Shown piece after piece: positions 3,845 through 5,418 of a stretch of DNA of 5,418 nt (position 1 is its first letter; each line of letters begins with the position of its first letter). A program made the position numbers and the translations under genes. A model generated the notes under the pieces. That model ran no database searches. It was given only the letters and a program-made list of their open reading frames with translations, and was not told the DNA's origin. This DNA comes from Candidatus Methylomirabilota bacterium (lineage in GTDB: Bacteria > Methylomirabilota > Methylomirabilia > Methylomirabilales > JACPAU01): positions 1 to 5,418 of the forward strand of contig JACPAU010000105.1 in the NCBI GenBank assembly GCA_016180705.1. Direction: 5' to 3'.

Positions 3845-5418
3845 GTGGCCTTCCGGGCGAAGCTTATCCTCCTCCTCGCTAGCCTCCTGCTCGCGCAAGG
3901 GCTCTACCTCGGGACCCTCACCCTCAGCCAGAGCCGGGAAAGCCTGCGCGCCGCGCTGCACCGTGGCGCGGCGCAGATCGCGCTGCGCATGGCGGACGAG
4001 ATCGCGCGGATCGTGGGCGCCGCCGACAAGATCCTCGAGCTGGGCGCCCGCGAGCTCGCAGACGAGTTCACCCGCGGGGACAGCAGCCGGTTCGCCTCCG
4101 CCCTGCGGGCGCTGGACGAGACCCACCTCACGCTGGAGCGCCTCCTCCTCGTGGACCGGAGCGGCCGGGTCCTGGCCGCCTCCTTCACCGGGGCCCCGGC
4201 CTCCGTGGCCGGCGACCCGATGCTCCTCCTCGCCCTCGACTCCGATGCCATCGGCCCGCTCCTCACCCGGCGGAAAGGGGTATCGCCTCCCGCGCTGCAG
4301 ATCGCCCGGCCCATCCGGGGGGCGCGGGGGGAGGTGCTGGGAGCGCTGCTCGGGACCCTGGAGTTGACCGAGATCACGGGCGCGCTGCAGGGCGTCAGCA
4401 TCGGGAAAACGGGTAGCCTCTACCTGGTGGACCGGGAGGGGGAGGTGCTGGCGGCTGCCGACCCGAACGTACCGGTGGGGCGGCCCCTGCACCGGGAGGC
4501 GGCCCGCGAGGCGGGCCGGCTGGCCCTGCGCGGTGTCCGCGAACTGGAGATCCCGGGGAAGGAGCCCCTCATCGGGGCGTACGCCGCGGTGGTGGGGCTG
4601 GGCTGGACGCTCGCCGTGCAGCAGACCGCCGAGGAGGCCTACCTGCCGGTCACACGCCTCCAGCGCCGGATCCTCCTGGCCACTGGTCTCGCCCTGCTCG
4701 TGGCGGCTCTCCTGGCCGGCGGCCTCGGGACGTGGCTCACCCGGCCCATCCGCCGGCTCACGGCCCGGGTGCGCGCCGTGACCCGCCCCGAGGACCTGGG
4801 GCAGGGGTTCCGCGTGCCCGGGAGCGACGAGGTGGCGCAGCTCGCCGCCGCGCTCACCCGGATGGCGGATTTGATCCTGACCCGCGACCGGGAGATCCGC
4901 CAGCGGAACCGGGAGCTGGAGGCGCTGAACACCGTGACCGCGGCCGTGAGCCGGACGCTCGACCTGGACCGGATCCTGAACACCGCCCTGGAGACGGTGA
5001 TGAGCGTCCTGGCGGTGGATGCCTGCCACTTCCGGGTCCTGGACCCGGCAACCGACGAGCTGGTCCTGCGGGCCCACCGGGGGCGCGGGGAGCGCTTCGT
5101 GCGCGACCGGGCCCGGATCCGCTGGCAGGACAGCCCGCTCGCCCGCGAGGCGGCGTCGCGGGGGGAGTACATCAGCATCGCCGACATCACCGCCGACCCG
5201 CGCGGCGTGGAGCTGTACGCGCGGGAGGAGGGGCTCCGGGCCTTCGCCATCTTCGCGCTGATGGGGGAGACCGGCCCGGTGGGGCTCCTCTGCGTCTACC
5301 GGCGCGAGCCCCGCCCCTTCACCCCCCAGGAGCTCCTGCTCCTGAGCGTGCTGGGGGGCCAGGTCGGCGTGGCCATCGACACCGCGCGGCTCTACGGCGA
5401 TCTGAAGGCCTCCACCGG
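3845..5418 (+). CDS. Membrane sensor, dCache-HAMP-GAF; probable histidine kinase, 3' end outside window
   Basis: A GTG start opens a frame that continues to the window edge with 524 complete codons and no stop. In order: TM1 (about 6-27); an extracytoplasmic double-Cache-like region (about 30-265) with two matching strand pairs, LLLVDRSGRVLAAS (100-113) and LYLVDREGEVLA (192-203), and the closing GLGWTLAVQQ (251-260); TM2 (276-298); a HAMP linker starting TRPIRRL (299-305) with GSDEVAQLAAALTRM; a short coiled coil (about 346-362, REIRQRNRELEALN); and a GAF domain (about 365-518) beginning TVTAAVSRTLDLDRIL. Cache domains bind small extracellular ligands, HAMP relays the signal, and GAF binds small molecules or dimerises. 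No catalytic module is reached. A HisKA/HATPase histidine kinase is most likely, but a GGDEF or SpoIIE-type output would fit the same front end. Close coupling to the TAXI receptor gene suggests a shared signal. Confidence 0.88.
   Translation, partial: MAFRAKLILLLASLLLAQGLYLGTLTLSQSRESLRAALHRGAAQIALRMADEIARIVGAADKILELGARELADEFTRGDSSRFASALRALDETHLTLERLLLVDRSGRVLAASFTGAPASVAGDPMLLLALDSDAIGPLLTRRKGVSPPALQIARPIRGARGEVLGALLGTLELTEITGALQGVSIGKTGSLYLVDREGEVLAAADPNVPVGRPLHREAAREAGRLALRGVRELEIPGKEPLIGAYAAVVGLGWTLAVQQTAEEAYLPVTRLQRRILLATGLALLVAALLAGGLGTWLTRPIRRLTARVRAVTRPEDLGQGFRVPGSDEVAQLAAALTRMADLILTRDREIRQRNRELEALNTVTAAVSRTLDLDRILNTALETVMSVLAVDACHFRVLDPATDELVLRAHRGRGERFVRDRARIRWQDSPLAREAASRGEYISIADITADPRGVELYAREEGLRAFAIFALMGETGPVGLLCVYRREPRPFTPQELLLLSVLGGQVGVAIDTARLYGDLKAST

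Noticed and set aside
3719..5077. Minus-strand open frame (452 codons) opposite the sensor gene
   Set aside because: It is low in recognisable motifs and lies opposite a frame with TM-Cache-TM-HAMP-GAF order and a strong ribosome site, so it is a GC-driven shadow.

Overview
The window is a GC-rich stretch of bacterial DNA with compact, almost entirely plus-strand coding. GTG or TTG starts, short gaps and good Shine-Dalgarno sites are common. Gene content and style (Hanks-type kinase beside a VWA/FHA protein, a TAXI-type TRAP receptor, sigma-54 promoters) suit an environmental lineage such as Candidatus Rokubacteria/Methylomirabilota or a Deltaproteobacteria-like group. No marker gene is present, so this placement is a low-confidence inference.

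Layout. Bases 1-75 are about 52% GC and hold part of an imperfect inverted repeat of the kind found dispersed between genes. Next comes a signalling pair: a VWA - membrane helix - FHA-like protein (76-1062) that lacks the start of its VWA domain, and 9 bp later a Ser/Thr protein kinase with an Ig-like domain and a C-terminal membrane anchor (1072-2244). A 68-bp gap with a weak -10-like TACAAT and a perfect 16-bp palindrome leads to a small hotdog-fold acyl-CoA thioesterase (2313-2756).

The most informative region is 2666-2851, at and just beyond the 3' end of the thioesterase gene. In order it holds a perfect 22-bp palindrome, a dense C-tract block (G-quadruplex potential on the minus strand), and a tandem 52/53-bp direct repeat. 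Each repeat copy contains an excellent sigma-54 (-24/-12) promoter, TGGCATAGAAATTGCT. These promoters point at a two-gene unit: a secreted TAXI-family solute receptor (2892-3836) and, 8 bp later, a membrane sensor with TM - double Cache - TM - HAMP - GAF architecture (3845 to the window end, open).

How the genes may work together. The TAXI receptor would bind a small (probably carboxylate or amino-acid-like) ligand in the periplasm. The sensor next to it would detect either the ligand or the loaded receptor. The sigma-54 promoters imply an AAA+ enhancer-binding activator, which could be a response regulator encoded just downstream. No TRAP permease is visible, so the receptor may be sensory rather than, or as well as, for transport. 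The dual sigma-54 promoter and its upstream structures are the best candidate for something new. The coding genes all belong to recognisable families.
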